From positions 1 through 64,000 of the forward strand of contig JBEBJY010000004.1 of NCBI GenBank assembly GCA_040079635.1: a stretch of DNA of 64,000 bases, in the 5' to 3' direction. The position numbers and the translations under genes were made by a program. Each line of letters starts with the position of its first letter. Position 1 is the stretch's first letter. Under the pieces are notes generated by a model. That model ran no database searches. It had not been told where the DNA came from and saw only the letters and a program-made list of their open reading frames with translations. This stretch comes from Aalborgiella sp040079635. Lineage in GTDB: Bacteria; Pseudomonadota; Gammaproteobacteria; Burkholderiales; Burkholderiaceae_C. Shown piece after piece: positions 50,466 to 58,984 of this stretch.

Positions 50466-51146
50466 ATGAAGATAGCTATTGTTGTCCCTGTTTTTAACGA
50501 AGCTCTGGCTGTACCACGGCTTCTGACACAGATAGCAGCCTCAAAAGTAACGGCAAACCAAGACTTTGAACTTGTTTTTGTAGATGGCGGCAGCGTTGAT
50601 GACACCGTGGCTTTGATCAAACAGACTGGCTTGCGTGTCATCACCTCACCCAAAGGTCGTGCTTGGCAAATGAACGCAGGCGCTGCTCAAACCACTGGCG
50701 ATGTGTTGCTGTTTTTGCATGCAGATACGCAATTACCGGCAAATGTGCTTGCAGCCATCACCTCCAGCCTGGTTGGCAATATCTGTTGGGGACGGTTTGA
50801 CGTGCGCATTGCTGGCAAGCCATGGATGCTGGGCGTTGTTTCACGCATGATGAATTGGCGATCGCGCCTGACTGGCATTGCGACTGGTGACCAAGCGATG
50901 TTTATGACGCGGATAGCTTTTCAAGCGATAGGCGGCTTCCCCGAACTGGCGCTGATGGAGGATATTGAAGCTTCGCGCCGTTTGCGCCTACTATCGCGTC
51001 CAGCTTGTATTTCTTCACCCGTGGTCACTTCTGGCAGACGTTGGGAAACTAGAGGGGTCTGGACAACGATTTTTTTAATGTGGCGCTTGCGTTGGGCGTA
51101 TTGGCGGGGACAAAACCCGAAACAATTAGCGGAGTTGTACGTATGA
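50466..51146 (+). CDS. Arsenosugar-associated GT2 glycosyltransferase (TIGR04283 type)
   Basis: A 226-residue GT2-like enzyme. IAIVVPVFNEALAVPRLL at the start, ELVFVDGGSVDDT, SPKGRAWQMNAGA and LFLHADTQLP are the family motifs, and the end TSGRRWETRGVWTT with RWAYWRGQNPKQLAELY is typical. It is thought to attach a glycerol or sugar aglycone to the arsinoyl ribose; direct proof is limited. Its stop overlaps the next start by ATGA. Confidence 0.9.
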   Translation: MKIAIVVPVFNEALAVPRLLTQIAASKVTANQDFELVFVDGGSVDDTVALIKQTGLRVITSPKGRAWQMNAGAAQTTGDVLLFLHADTQLPANVLAAITSSLVGNICWGRFDVRIAGKPWMLGVVSRMMNWRSRLTGIATGDQAMFMTRIAFQAIGGFPELALMEDIEASRRLRLLSRPACISSPVVTSGRRWETRGVWTTIFLMWRLRWAYWRGQNPKQLAELYV

Positions 51147-51793
51147 TGCCTGTTCGTATTGTGATCATGGCGAAAGCGCCTGTTGCCGGGTTTGCTAAAA
51201 CGCGGTTGATACCAGCTTTGGGCGCTGAAGGGGCTGCACGGTTGGCGCAAAAGATGCTTGGTCACACACTAGCAACCGCTATAGCTTCAAAACTAGGCAT
51301 TGTTGAAATTTGTGCCACGCCTGATCCGGCTGACCCAGCTTGGCAAAACTTGGATTTGCCAAGCCACATCATTTGGAGTGCGCAGGGTGACGGCGACTTG
51401 GGTGAACGCATGGCGCGTGCAGCTGCTCGCACGACTGGCGGGGGAGAGGCCGTTTTACTGATAGGCACTGATTGCCCCGCTATCGATGTGTTTACATTGC
51501 ATGAAGCGGCACAAGCCCTGCATGACTACGATGCTTCGCTGTTGCCGACTTACGATGGTGGCTACGCGCTTATGGCATTGAAACGTTTTGACAATCGACT
51601 GTTTGAAAATATGCCCTGGAGCACAAGTACGGTAGCGCTTAAAACCTTGCAAATAATGGCACAAATTGACTGCGAAGTTAAAGTGCTGCAAACCTTGCAT
51701 GACATTGACGAGCCCATTGATCTTGCCCAACTTCCTGTTGAATGGGGCTATGCGGCTTGTAAGAAAGTTAGCACAGATTCGACTTTAGCTTAA
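51143..51793 (+). CDS. Arsenosugar-associated nucleotidyl/glycosyl-transferase (TIGR04282, DUF2064)
   Basis: A 216-residue protein of the DUF2064 family: VIMAKAPVAGFAKTRLIPALG at the start, LLIGTDCPAID and YDGGYALMALKRF. The start is the ATG overlapping the previous stop. GT-A-like fold is expected. Its exact step in arsenosugar formation is unknown; it nearly always travels with the TIGR04283 type gene. Confidence 0.9.
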   Translation: MMPVRIVIMAKAPVAGFAKTRLIPALGAEGAARLAQKMLGHTLATAIASKLGIVEICATPDPADPAWQNLDLPSHIIWSAQGDGDLGERMARAAARTTGGGEAVLLIGTDCPAIDVFTLHEAAQALHDYDASLLPTYDGGYALMALKRFDNRLFENMPWSTSTVALKTLQIMAQIDCEVKVLQTLHDIDEPIDLAQLPVEWGYAACKKVSTDSTLA

Positions 51794-51821
51794 GAGATCA
51801 ATTTTTCTTTAAAAACACACC

Positions 51822-52859
51822 ATGTACGACATTGTTCAAGACTATTATGGCCGCCAACTTCAAAGCACAAGCGACCTAAAAACCAGCGCTTGCTGTGACA
51901 TCAGCGCCATTCCAGAATGGCTGAAGCCCTTACTTAGCAAAATCCATCCTGATGTGCTGTCTCGCTATTACGGCTGCGGACTGGTTTGCCCGCCTTTGCT
52001 GAAAGGTTGCCGCGTACTCGATTTGGGTTGCGGCTCGGGACGTGATGTTTACGCTTTGGCGCAACTCGTGGGGCCTACTGGCTCTGTGGTGGGCGTCGAT
52101 ATGACGGACGAGCAACTCGCTATTGCCGAAAAGTACCGCACCCACCATGCTGAAGTGTTTGGTTTTGACAATGTGCAATTTATGCACGGATATATTGAAC
52201 GATTAGAAGATTTAAATTTAGAAGCAGGTAGCTTCGATGCCATCGTCTCCAACTGCGTGGTCAACCTGTCGCCCGACAAAGATGCCGTCATGCGCGGCGT
52301 GCACCGCTTGCTCAAACCCGGTGGTGAATTTTTCTTTTCTGACGTGTACGCCGATCGCCGCGTACCCGCTGCCGTCCGGAATGACCCGGTGCTCTATGGT
52401 GAGTGCTTGGGTGGCGCTTTGTACTGGAACGACTTTGTTCGGCTGTCTCACCAGCATGGTTTTGCAGACCCGCGATTAACCACGGACAGGCCACTGGAAA
52501 TTACCGACCCCGTGCTGGCTACTCGTGCAGGCAACCTGCACTTTTACTCGGCCACCTACCGTCTTTTCAAAATTGCTGAGCTTGAAACGGCCTGCGAAGA
52601 CTATGGGCAAGCCGTGATTTACAAAGGCACAATTCCAGAACATCCAGACAAGTATGCGCTAGACAAGCACCACGACATGGAAGCAGGACGTGTCTTCCCA
52701 GTTTGCGGCAACACGTGGCGAATGCTGCAAGACACACGCTTTGCGCCGCATTTTGAGTTCATCGGCAACTTTGACCGCCATTACGGCATTTTTACGGGTT
52801 GTGGGACATCTATCCCTTATGACACAAGCGCCAATGGCAATGCTGCGGCCTGCTGCTAG
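51822..52859 (+). CDS. arsM: Arsenite S-adenosylmethionine methyltransferase
   Basis: A 345-residue methyltransferase. VLDLGCGSGRDVYALAQLVG is the SAM loop. Cysteines 24, 52, 145 and 194 have spacings close to the four arsenic-binding cysteines of characterised ArsM enzymes, and NCVVNLSPDK and SDVYADRRVP are family phrases. It methylates As(III) to dimethyl-arsenic, the substrate of ArsS. It ends in a CC pair also seen in relatives. Confidence 0.93.
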   Translation: MYDIVQDYYGRQLQSTSDLKTSACCDISAIPEWLKPLLSKIHPDVLSRYYGCGLVCPPLLKGCRVLDLGCGSGRDVYALAQLVGPTGSVVGVDMTDEQLAIAEKYRTHHAEVFGFDNVQFMHGYIERLEDLNLEAGSFDAIVSNCVVNLSPDKDAVMRGVHRLLKPGGEFFFSDVYADRRVPAAVRNDPVLYGECLGGALYWNDFVRLSHQHGFADPRLTTDRPLEITDPVLATRAGNLHFYSATYRLFKIAELETACEDYGQAVIYKGTIPEHPDKYALDKHHDMEAGRVFPVCGNTWRMLQDTRFAPHFEFIGNFDRHYGIFTGCGTSIPYDTSANGNAAACC

Positions 52860-52868
52860 GAGTTTTGT

Positions 52869-53951
52869 ATGGAATTAGCACTCATTGCTGTCGCTTTATT
52901 TTTAGCGTTTAACAATGGTGCCAATGATAATTTCAAAGGTTTTGCCACGGTTTGGGGTTCAGACACACTGGGCTACCGTCAAGCTTTGGTATTAGCGACG
53001 CTGGCAACCTTGGCGGGGAGTGTTGCATCGTGGTTATTAGCAGACAACTTGATACAACAGTTTTCTGGCAGAGGGTTGGTGCCGAATGCCGTTGCGAGCA
53101 CGCCTGCTTTTATTCTGAGCGTCGCCTGTGGCGCTGCATTAACTGTGTTTTTAGCAACACGGCTCGGGTTTCCTATATCGACAACACATGCTTTGATTGG
53201 TGGCCTGATTGGTGCAGGTTTGGGGCAGACGGGTAGCCATGTAGACTTCAACAAGTTATGGCAAGCCTTTTTTGTGCCTCTGTTGATTAGTCCCCTCGTA
53301 GCAGCTAGTTTGGGGCTAGCGCTTTACAAAATAATAGCCATGCGAAAGTCAAAAAACGATTGCGCCTGTCTTGTTGAGGCGAAGCCCATGCGATTGACAT
53401 CTATGAACTCGGCAATGCTTGGCGCAGCTGCAACTATGCCGACCCTCGTCATCAGTGATCAAGCCAGCTGTGACAACATCAGCACGCAGGCAAGCTTTTC
53501 AATTTCAAGTTTGCTGAGAAAAATCCATATTGGATCTGCAGCCACCATCTGCTTTGCGCGTGCCGTCAACGATACGCCCAAGTTAGCCGCGCTGTTATTT
53601 GTAGCGCAATTCACCAACTCAAAACTCCCAATTGCTCTTGTTGGTTTGTTGATGGCCTTTGGTGGCTTGGTTTTCGCCAAAAAAGTAGCGACAACCATGA
53701 GCCAAAAGGTCACGCGTTTAGACGATAAGCAAGGCCTAGCAGCCAACTTAATCACCGCCAGCTTGGTTTTATTGGCGAGCAAATTTGGTTTACCTGTCTC
53801 TACAACACACGTATCTGTCGGTGCCATTGCTGGCGTGGGAGCAAGCGCAGGCACTTTGAATTGGCAGGCATTGCGGAGTATTTTGCTGTCTTGGCTAGCT
53901 ACGTTGCCATTGGCTTTGGTGATTGCTTGGACGGTTTCAAAGTTGCTTTAA
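52869..53951 (+). CDS. PiT-family inorganic phosphate/anion transporter
   Basis: A 360-residue membrane protein with two homologous halves carrying the PiT signature: AFNNGANDNFKGFATVWGS with TRLGFPISTTHALIGGLIGAGLG in the first half, and CFARAVNDTPKLAAL with KFGLPVSTTHVSVGAIAGVG in the second. Length is short for the family. In arsenosugar operons such genes may move phosphate or an arsenic species; which one is unknown. It follows arsM by nine bases. Confidence 0.88.
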   Translation: MELALIAVALFLAFNNGANDNFKGFATVWGSDTLGYRQALVLATLATLAGSVASWLLADNLIQQFSGRGLVPNAVASTPAFILSVACGAALTVFLATRLGFPISTTHALIGGLIGAGLGQTGSHVDFNKLWQAFFVPLLISPLVAASLGLALYKIIAMRKSKNDCACLVEAKPMRLTSMNSAMLGAAATMPTLVISDQASCDNISTQASFSISSLLRKIHIGSAATICFARAVNDTPKLAALLFVAQFTNSKLPIALVGLLMAFGGLVFAKKVATTMSQKVTRLDDKQGLAANLITASLVLLASKFGLPVSTTHVSVGAIAGVGASAGTLNWQALRSILLSWLATLPLALVIAWTVSKLL

Positions 53952-54120
53952 GTACACAAAGCGACACTTAAGTTGCCAAAAACTGTATTTGCGGTTACAA
54001 ACTGGTTGCTAGCTCTGCGTAACTTTGGGTTAAGCATGGTTAACGTTGTGCAAAGTTCAAAAAAATTATTTTGAATCGTTCGTTAAATCTATCACCACAC
54101 TTTTTAACCAGGAGAGTTTC

Positions 54121-54456
54121 ATGGCCGGAAAATTTGAACTGAAAAAATCTAAAAATGGCAAAACTTTTTTTAACTTGCTAGCGAGCAATGGACAAATTAT
54201 TTTGGCTAGCGAAATGTATGAATCAAAATCTAGCGCATTGAACGGCATTGCCTCTGTGCAAAAAAATTCCGCAGATATCGGTCGCTTTGCCAAATTAGAG
54301 GGCAAAAACAAAGCGCCCTACTTTGTGCTGAAAGCAGGCAACCACCAAGTGATAGGCAAAAGCGAGATGTATGAATCCGAAAAAGCACGCGATAACGGCA
54401 TCAAGTCCGTCCAAACCAATGGCCCAGACGCTAAAACAGTTGATTTGACAGCGTAA
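54121..54456 (+). CDS. YegP-family protein (DUF1508)
   Basis: A 111-residue protein made of two copies of the DUF1508 unit: FELKKSKNGKTFFNLLASNGQIILASEMYESKSSALNGIASVQ and the second FVLKAGNHQVIGKSEMYESEKARDNGIKSVQ. The ATG follows AGGAG by seven bases, and an upstream reading is not needed. Small stress-linked cytoplasmic proteins; function unknown. Confidence 0.9.
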   Translation: MAGKFELKKSKNGKTFFNLLASNGQIILASEMYESKSSALNGIASVQKNSADIGRFAKLEGKNKAPYFVLKAGNHQVIGKSEMYESEKARDNGIKSVQTNGPDAKTVDLTA

Positions 54457-54550
54457 TTCGACTTCACTCTTAAAAGCGTTGAATAGTAATATTCAGCGCT
54501 TTTGCTTTTGTGCAGTCTGAAACCTAGCGGCTTTGCGTTATTCTTGAGCC

Positions 54551-56344
54551 ATGCAAAACCTGATCACCTACAAAGTTGAATTACATGACTTGAACGCGCA
54601 TTTGTTTCAAGTCACGCTCACCATCCCCGAGCCAGCTATCACGCAGCATGTGTCGCTGCCGGTTTGGATTCCTGGCAGTTACTTGGTACGAGAGCTTTCT
54701 AAGAATTTGCAATGTATACGCGCTTACCAAGGCAAGAAACCGCTAGAGGCGATTCAAGCGGACAAGTGCTCTTGGCAAATAGATTGTGATTCGACCAAGC
54801 CTTTGGTGATTACTTACCAAGTGTTTGCGCATGACAATTCGGTGCGCACCGCTTGGCTAGATGATGCACGTGGTTTTTTCAATGGCACTAGCATATGCTT
54901 GCGCGTGGAGGGTCAAGAAGACACCAAGCACATCTTGGACTTGAGGCCAATTGCTACCAAACGCAACTGGCAAGTAGCGACAGGTGCTGCGCCACTGAAG
55001 ATCAACAGCCAAGGGTTTGGTAGCTATTCATTTACTGATTACGATGAGCTGGTTGATTGTCCTTTTGAATTAGGCACGTTTTGGAGTGGCAATTTCATCG
55101 CGCGTGGTGTGAAGCACCGTTTTGTTGTAACGGGTACAACGGCTACGTTCGACGGCGCTAAATTATTAGTTGACACGCAAAAAATTTGTGAAGCTGAAAT
55201 GCAGTTTTGGCATGGAAAATCTACAAATTCTAAAAATAAGCCACCTTTCAAAAGCTATGTATTTATGCTAAATGCTGTCGATGATGGCTATGGCGGCTTA
55301 GAGCATCGCAATTCCACAGCGCTGATTTGCAATCGTAAAGACTTACCCCGCTTGGGAGAAGTCAAACAACCCGCTGGATACACCACCCTGCTAGGTTTGA
55401 TCAGTCATGAATACTTTCATACATGGAACGTGAAGCGACTGCGCCCAAGAGAGTTTGCAGAATTTGATTACTCCCAAGAAAATTACACCGAACTACTGTG
55501 GTTTTTTGAAGGTTTTACCAGCTATTACGATGACTTGCTACTGCGTCGCGCAGGTTTGATTGACGATGCGCAGTATCTAGACTTGCTTTCCAAAACTGCG
55601 AACCAAGTCATGCAAACACCTGGACGAAAAGTACAGGCTGTGGCCGAGGCAAGCTTTGACGCATGGGTGAAATACTACCGCCCAGAACCCAACACCGCAA
55701 ACACAACCGTGAGCTACTACACCAAGGGTGCTTTGGTGGCGTTGTGTTTTGATTTGACGCTGAGGGCTGAAGGCAAGACCACGCTGGATGACGTGATGCG
55801 TAATTTATGGGTACGTTGCAAAGCGGGCCCCATGTCTGAGCGCGATTTTGCTGCTGTACTTGAAGAACTCGGCGGGCGTTCATTCACCAAGGAAATCAAA
55901 GCTTGGGTGCATGGCACAAGCGAATTGCCTGTGCGAAATTTGTTAGCCAAGCAGGGTGTTGTTGTCTCAGATGAACCGGCGCAGCTTCAGCAGCGTTTGG
56001 GATTGCGTGTGGCAGAGGTAAATGGCATCAGTATCAAAGTCGTCTTGAGTGGCGGTGCTGCTGAAAAGGCTGGCTTTGCTCCGGGCGATGAATGGTTGGG
56101 CATCGCCGTCGGCACGGGAAGCAAAGCGCAAAGCTGGCGTATTCATAAACTAGACGATTTAGCGCAGTACATCACCGAGCATGCGGTAAAAAGTCAAAAA
56201 ATCACAGCCTTGGTTGCTCGTGACAAACGCCTCATTCATTTGAGCTTGAACTGGCCAGCCAAATCAGCAGAACGAACTTGGCAATTTAAAGCAGGTAAAG
56301 AAGTGGGTGAAGTTAAGCAGCTCTGCGCGTGGCTGGCTGCTTAA
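54551..56344 (+). CDS. M61-family metallopeptidase with PDZ domain
   Basis: A 597-residue peptidase. An N-terminal beta domain is followed by the catalytic segment LGLISHEYFHTWNVKRLRP (HExxH zinc motif) and LWFFEGFTSYYDDLLLRRAG with the third ligand Glu, and a C-terminal PDZ domain (about residues 490-570, VLSGGAAEKAGFAPGDEWLGI). Glycyl aminopeptidase activity is known for the family. No signal peptide is seen, so a cytoplasmic location is likely. Confidence 0.9.
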   Translation: MQNLITYKVELHDLNAHLFQVTLTIPEPAITQHVSLPVWIPGSYLVRELSKNLQCIRAYQGKKPLEAIQADKCSWQIDCDSTKPLVITYQVFAHDNSVRTAWLDDARGFFNGTSICLRVEGQEDTKHILDLRPIATKRNWQVATGAAPLKINSQGFGSYSFTDYDELVDCPFELGTFWSGNFIARGVKHRFVVTGTTATFDGAKLLVDTQKICEAEMQFWHGKSTNSKNKPPFKSYVFMLNAVDDGYGGLEHRNSTALICNRKDLPRLGEVKQPAGYTTLLGLISHEYFHTWNVKRLRPREFAEFDYSQENYTELLWFFEGFTSYYDDLLLRRAGLIDDAQYLDLLSKTANQVMQTPGRKVQAVAEASFDAWVKYYRPEPNTANTTVSYYTKGALVALCFDLTLRAEGKTTLDDVMRNLWVRCKAGPMSERDFAAVLEELGGRSFTKEIKAWVHGTSELPVRNLLAKQGVVVSDEPAQLQQRLGLRVAEVNGISIKVVLSGGAAEKAGFAPGDEWLGIAVGTGSKAQSWRIHKLDDLAQYITEHAVKSQKITALVARDKRLIHLSLNWPAKSAERTWQFKAGKEVGEVKQLCAWLAA

Positions 56345-56361
56345 CTTATTCAACCTACTTG

Positions 56362-57489
56362 TTAGCCTACTTTACGCCGTGCCAGCACGCCTTGTGACAA
56401 GGTTTCCAGCACACCGACCGATTGATCCCAGTCGATACAAGCGTCAGTGATACTTTGGCCATAAGCCAATGCAGATGACTGGTCTTTGCCGGGCGTGAAC
56501 TTTTGTGCACCCGCTTGCAAATTGCTTTCCACCATAACGCCAAAGACGCTTTTTGAACCAGTACTGAGTTGCGCGGCAATGTCTTTAGCAACGTCAATTT
56601 GCTTCTCGTGCTGCTTGCTACTGTTGGCGTGGCTGCAATCCACCATCAAGGTTGGTGGCAGTTTGGCTGCGACCAAGTCTTTGCAGGCCGCAGCAACGCT
56701 AGCGGCATCGTAATTCGGTGCTTTACCGCCGCGCAGAATGACGTGGCAATCTGGATTGCCGTTAGTTTGAACGATAGCCACTTGGCCATTTTTGTGGATC
56801 GACAAAAAGTGGTGCCCACCTGCGGCGGCTTGAATCGCATCGGTTGCGATTTTGATGTTGCCATCGGTGCCATTTTTGAAACCTATAGGTGCGGAAATTC
56901 CAGATGCCAACTCGCGGTGGACTTGACTCTCTGTTGTACGCGCGCCAATAGCGCCCCAGCTGATCAAATCGCCCAAGTATTGCGGAGAAATCACGTCCAA
57001 GAACTCGCTACCCGCTGGCAGGCCAAGGCGGTTGATTTCAATGAGTAACTGGCGTGCCATGCGCAGACCTTCGTCGATGCGGTAGCTTTCGTCCAAGTAC
57101 GGGTCGTTGATCAAACCCTTCCAGCCCACCGTTGTACGTGGTTTTTCGAAATACACGCGCATGACAATTTCAAGCGTACCGGCGTATTTAGCGCGTTGTG
57201 CGAGCAATTTTTTGGCGTACTCTAGTGCAGAGATAGGGTCGTGAATGGAACATGGCCCCATGATGACCAAGAGCCTGTCGTCTTTGCCGGCCATGATGTC
57301 ATGAATGGCGTGGCGGGTGCTGCTGATCAACGACTCGGCCGCTGTGCCCTGAATCGGGAAAAATCGGATCAAATGTTCTGGCGGAGGTAGCACGGTGATA
57401 TCCTTGATGCGTTCGTCGTCGGTTTGACTGGTTCTGTCATTGCTGTGAACGTTTTTTGCATACCAAGGCTCGTTTGCAGTGTTTGTCAT
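56362..57489 (-). CDS. aroG: 3-deoxy-7-phosphoheptulonate (DAHP) synthase, class I
   Basis: A 375-residue first enzyme of the shikimate pathway, condensing PEP and erythrose-4-phosphate. LLVIMGPCSIHDPISALEYAKKL carries the conserved metal-binding Cys region; MRVYFEKPRTTVGWKGLINDP is the substrate loop; GKAPNYDA and MVDCSHANSSKQH complete the site. The ATG at 57489 has AGGAG eight bases upstream. Expression is predicted to be controlled by attenuation through the leader at 57545-57686. Confidence 0.95.
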   Translation of the reverse strand: MTNTANEPWYAKNVHSNDRTSQTDDERIKDITVLPPPEHLIRFFPIQGTAAESLISSTRHAIHDIMAGKDDRLLVIMGPCSIHDPISALEYAKKLLAQRAKYAGTLEIVMRVYFEKPRTTVGWKGLINDPYLDESYRIDEGLRMARQLLIEINRLGLPAGSEFLDVISPQYLGDLISWGAIGARTTESQVHRELASGISAPIGFKNGTDGNIKIATDAIQAAAGGHHFLSIHKNGQVAIVQTNGNPDCHVILRGGKAPNYDAASVAAACKDLVAAKLPPTLMVDCSHANSSKQHEKQIDVAKDIAAQLSTGSKSVFGVMVESNLQAGAQKFTPGKDQSSALAYGQSITDACIDWDQSVGVLETLSQGVLARRKVG

Positions 57490-57544
57490 GTCATAACTCC
57501 TAATAAAACAGTTGAAAATAAAGTAAGGTTGAAAAGTATTCAGG

Positions 57545-57580
57545 CAAAAAAAAACCGCCAAGACTGGTGTCCGGCGGTTT
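57545..57580 (-). terminator. Attenuator terminator upstream of aroG
   Basis: On the minus strand AAACCGCC and GGCGGTTT enclose a short inner hairpin and are followed by a long T-run, 56 bases before the aroG start. The 5' arm CCGCCGG can instead pair with CCGGCGG at 57628-57634 in the leader, giving a matching antiterminator. Confidence 0.85.
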
Positions 57581-57608
57581 GTTCGAGAAGGGCTTGCTTT
57601 GGGTTTAC

Positions 57609-57686
57609 TTAAGCACTTGCCTCTCGTCCGCCGGGGACTGAGAACCAAAAATAAAAGTAAAAGAAGCTGAACTTCGCGATTTGCAT
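57609..57686 (-). CDS. Aromatic-rich leader peptide of aroG
   Basis: A 25-residue open frame with AGTGGA five bases before its ATG. Residues 5-15 read KFSFFYFYFWF: six Phe, two Tyr and one Trp in 25 codons. It ends 120 bases before the aroG ATG and the terminator lies between. This is the layout of amino-acid attenuators such as pheL or trpL: starved ribosomes stall on the aromatic codons, freeing the segment at 57628-57634 to block the terminator. Chance clustering of these codons at this position is very unlikely. Confidence 0.85.
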   Translation of the reverse strand: MQIAKFSFFYFYFWFSVPGGREASA

Positions 57687-57736
57687 GGTATCCACTGTAG
57701 CACAAGTCTTGCAATGTCTGAGAAAATAGCACTTAT

Positions 57737-58243
57737 ATGAATAAATTGAACAATTTTGCTTATGCGGGCATCGCAACCGTGGCATTAGCGGTGGGAGCTT
57801 ACGTTTTTGTGGGAACAGGCGTCACAACCGCGCCAGAATCCACCTTTGTGCTGTTGGATGGCTCAAAAATCAACACGGCCAGCCTCAAAGGCAAAGTCAC
57901 TTTAGTGAACTTTTGGGCGACCAGTTGCACCACATGTGTTGCAGAAATGCCGAAAATCATCGCCACTTATGATAAATACAAGACCAAAGGCTTTGACACC
58001 GTGGCTGTGGCGATGAGCTATGACCCGCCAGCCTATGTGGTCAACTATGCAGAAACGCGGAAATTGCCGTTCAAAGTCGCCATCGACAACACCGGAGCCG
58101 TGGCAAAAGCATGGAATGAAGTAAAGTTGACGCCTACAACTTATATCGTCGACAAGCAAGGCCAAATCGTGAAGCGTTATGTGGGTGAGCCCAATTTTGC
58201 AGAACTGCATACGCTGATTGAGAAGCTTTTAGCAGCATCTTGA
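57737..58243 (+). CDS. TlpA-like thioredoxin-fold protein
   Basis: A 168-residue protein with an N-terminal helix (about residues 8-27) that is a signal or anchor. The active site is WATSCTTC (CxxC), with AVAMSYDPPAYV and LTPTTYIVDKQG (cis-Pro). It is a second, shorter TlpA-type reductase compared with the one at 12.8 kb. Divergent from the aroG leader. Confidence 0.88.
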   Translation: MNKLNNFAYAGIATVALAVGAYVFVGTGVTTAPESTFVLLDGSKINTASLKGKVTLVNFWATSCTTCVAEMPKIIATYDKYKTKGFDTVAVAMSYDPPAYVVNYAETRKLPFKVAIDNTGAVAKAWNEVKLTPTTYIVDKQGQIVKRYVGEPNFAELHTLIEKLLAAS

Positions 58244-58279
58244 AGCACCGCCACGTCATCAACGCCTTAAACAGCTCAA

Positions 58280-58312
58280 AAAAACAGCCTAATTTTCCAT
58301 ACAATTAGGCTG
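58280..58312 (-). terminator. Terminator of the cytochrome c' gene
   Basis: On the minus strand CAGCCTAATT and AATTAGGCTG form a 10-base stem followed by a T-run. It directly abuts repeat copy R11. Confidence 0.8.
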
Positions 58313-58357
58313 TAGCCGGCGTATTTATTGCCTATACCGCTATTTTAATTATAGCAT
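58310..58357 (+). repeat. 48-base dispersed repeat, copy R11
   Basis: Full-length copy (CTGTAG variant at its left end) between the convergent thioredoxin and cytochrome c' genes. It overlaps the last bases of the terminator stem. Confidence 0.9.
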
Positions 58358-58378
58358 TCAAGATTACTAAATTTCCGA

Positions 58379-58849
58379 TTATTCAGCACGGAAGGAATCA
58401 TGGCAGGCTTTGCACGAACCGCCTACAGCCCCAAAAGCTGCTTTGATGGTGTCTAAGTTCCCGGTTTTAGCAGCGACTTCTAATTTGGCAGTTTCCGCGA
58501 CCAGTTTATCGCTCGCATCTTTAAATTTAGCTTGCTCTTTCCAAATTTCAGGCTTTGCACGAGATTTCAATGATTCGGTATTCGCCGCAAATCCAGCCCA
58601 AGGTAAGGAACTCAAAGTGGCCACAATATGGGCGCTGTCTTGCGCAGATTTGGCATCAAATGGCGCACGCCCATTGACCATAGCGCCAATACGGCCAAAA
58701 TGTGTCCCCATGACGGTCAGCGCACTTTGGCGGTATTTGACAGCATCTTCAGGCTTTTGGAACTGTGCACTTGCCGGTGCGGCGAATCCAATCGCTGCAG
58801 CTGTCAGTGCAAAAGTGGCTACAGCTTGGAGAGCAGATGGCTTTTTCAT
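58379..58849 (-). CDS. Cytochrome c' family protein
   Basis: A 156-residue periplasmic heme protein. A signal peptide of about 28 residues ends in PASA. The mature four-helix domain ends in GGSCKACHDSFRAE, a CxxCH heme site at the C-terminus as in cytochrome c'. These proteins bind NO and may protect against it. It is divergent from a b561-type cytochrome, a common electron partner. Confidence 0.92.
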   Translation of the reverse strand: MKKPSALQAVATFALTAAAIGFAAPASAQFQKPEDAVKYRQSALTVMGTHFGRIGAMVNGRAPFDAKSAQDSAHIVATLSSLPWAGFAANTESLKSRAKPEIWKEQAKFKDASDKLVAETAKLEVAAKTGNLDTIKAAFGAVGGSCKACHDSFRAE

Positions 58850-58984
58850 AGATTTCCTTAAGTAGAATGTTGTTGGCTTACGGAGAATACGGCAAATGAA
58901 TGACTTTGCTATTATGCTGATTTATTTGGTTTTAAAAAGTTCAATCTTGCATCTATAAACTCGGGTAACTACCAATCTAATCAT

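Noticed and set aside
51280..51350. A possible thirteenth repeat copy inside the DUF2064 gene (GCTATAGC... then GGCATTG)
   Set aside because: Only short stretches match, spacing is wrong and the CCGGCG half is missing. The protein sequence there fits the family without an insert.
57490..57732. A long N-terminal extension of DAHP synthase running through the leader region
   Set aside because: The ATG at 57489 has a clear ribosome site and matches the family. The upstream frame crosses the terminator and T-run and reads as low-quality sequence, while another frame gives the leader peptide.
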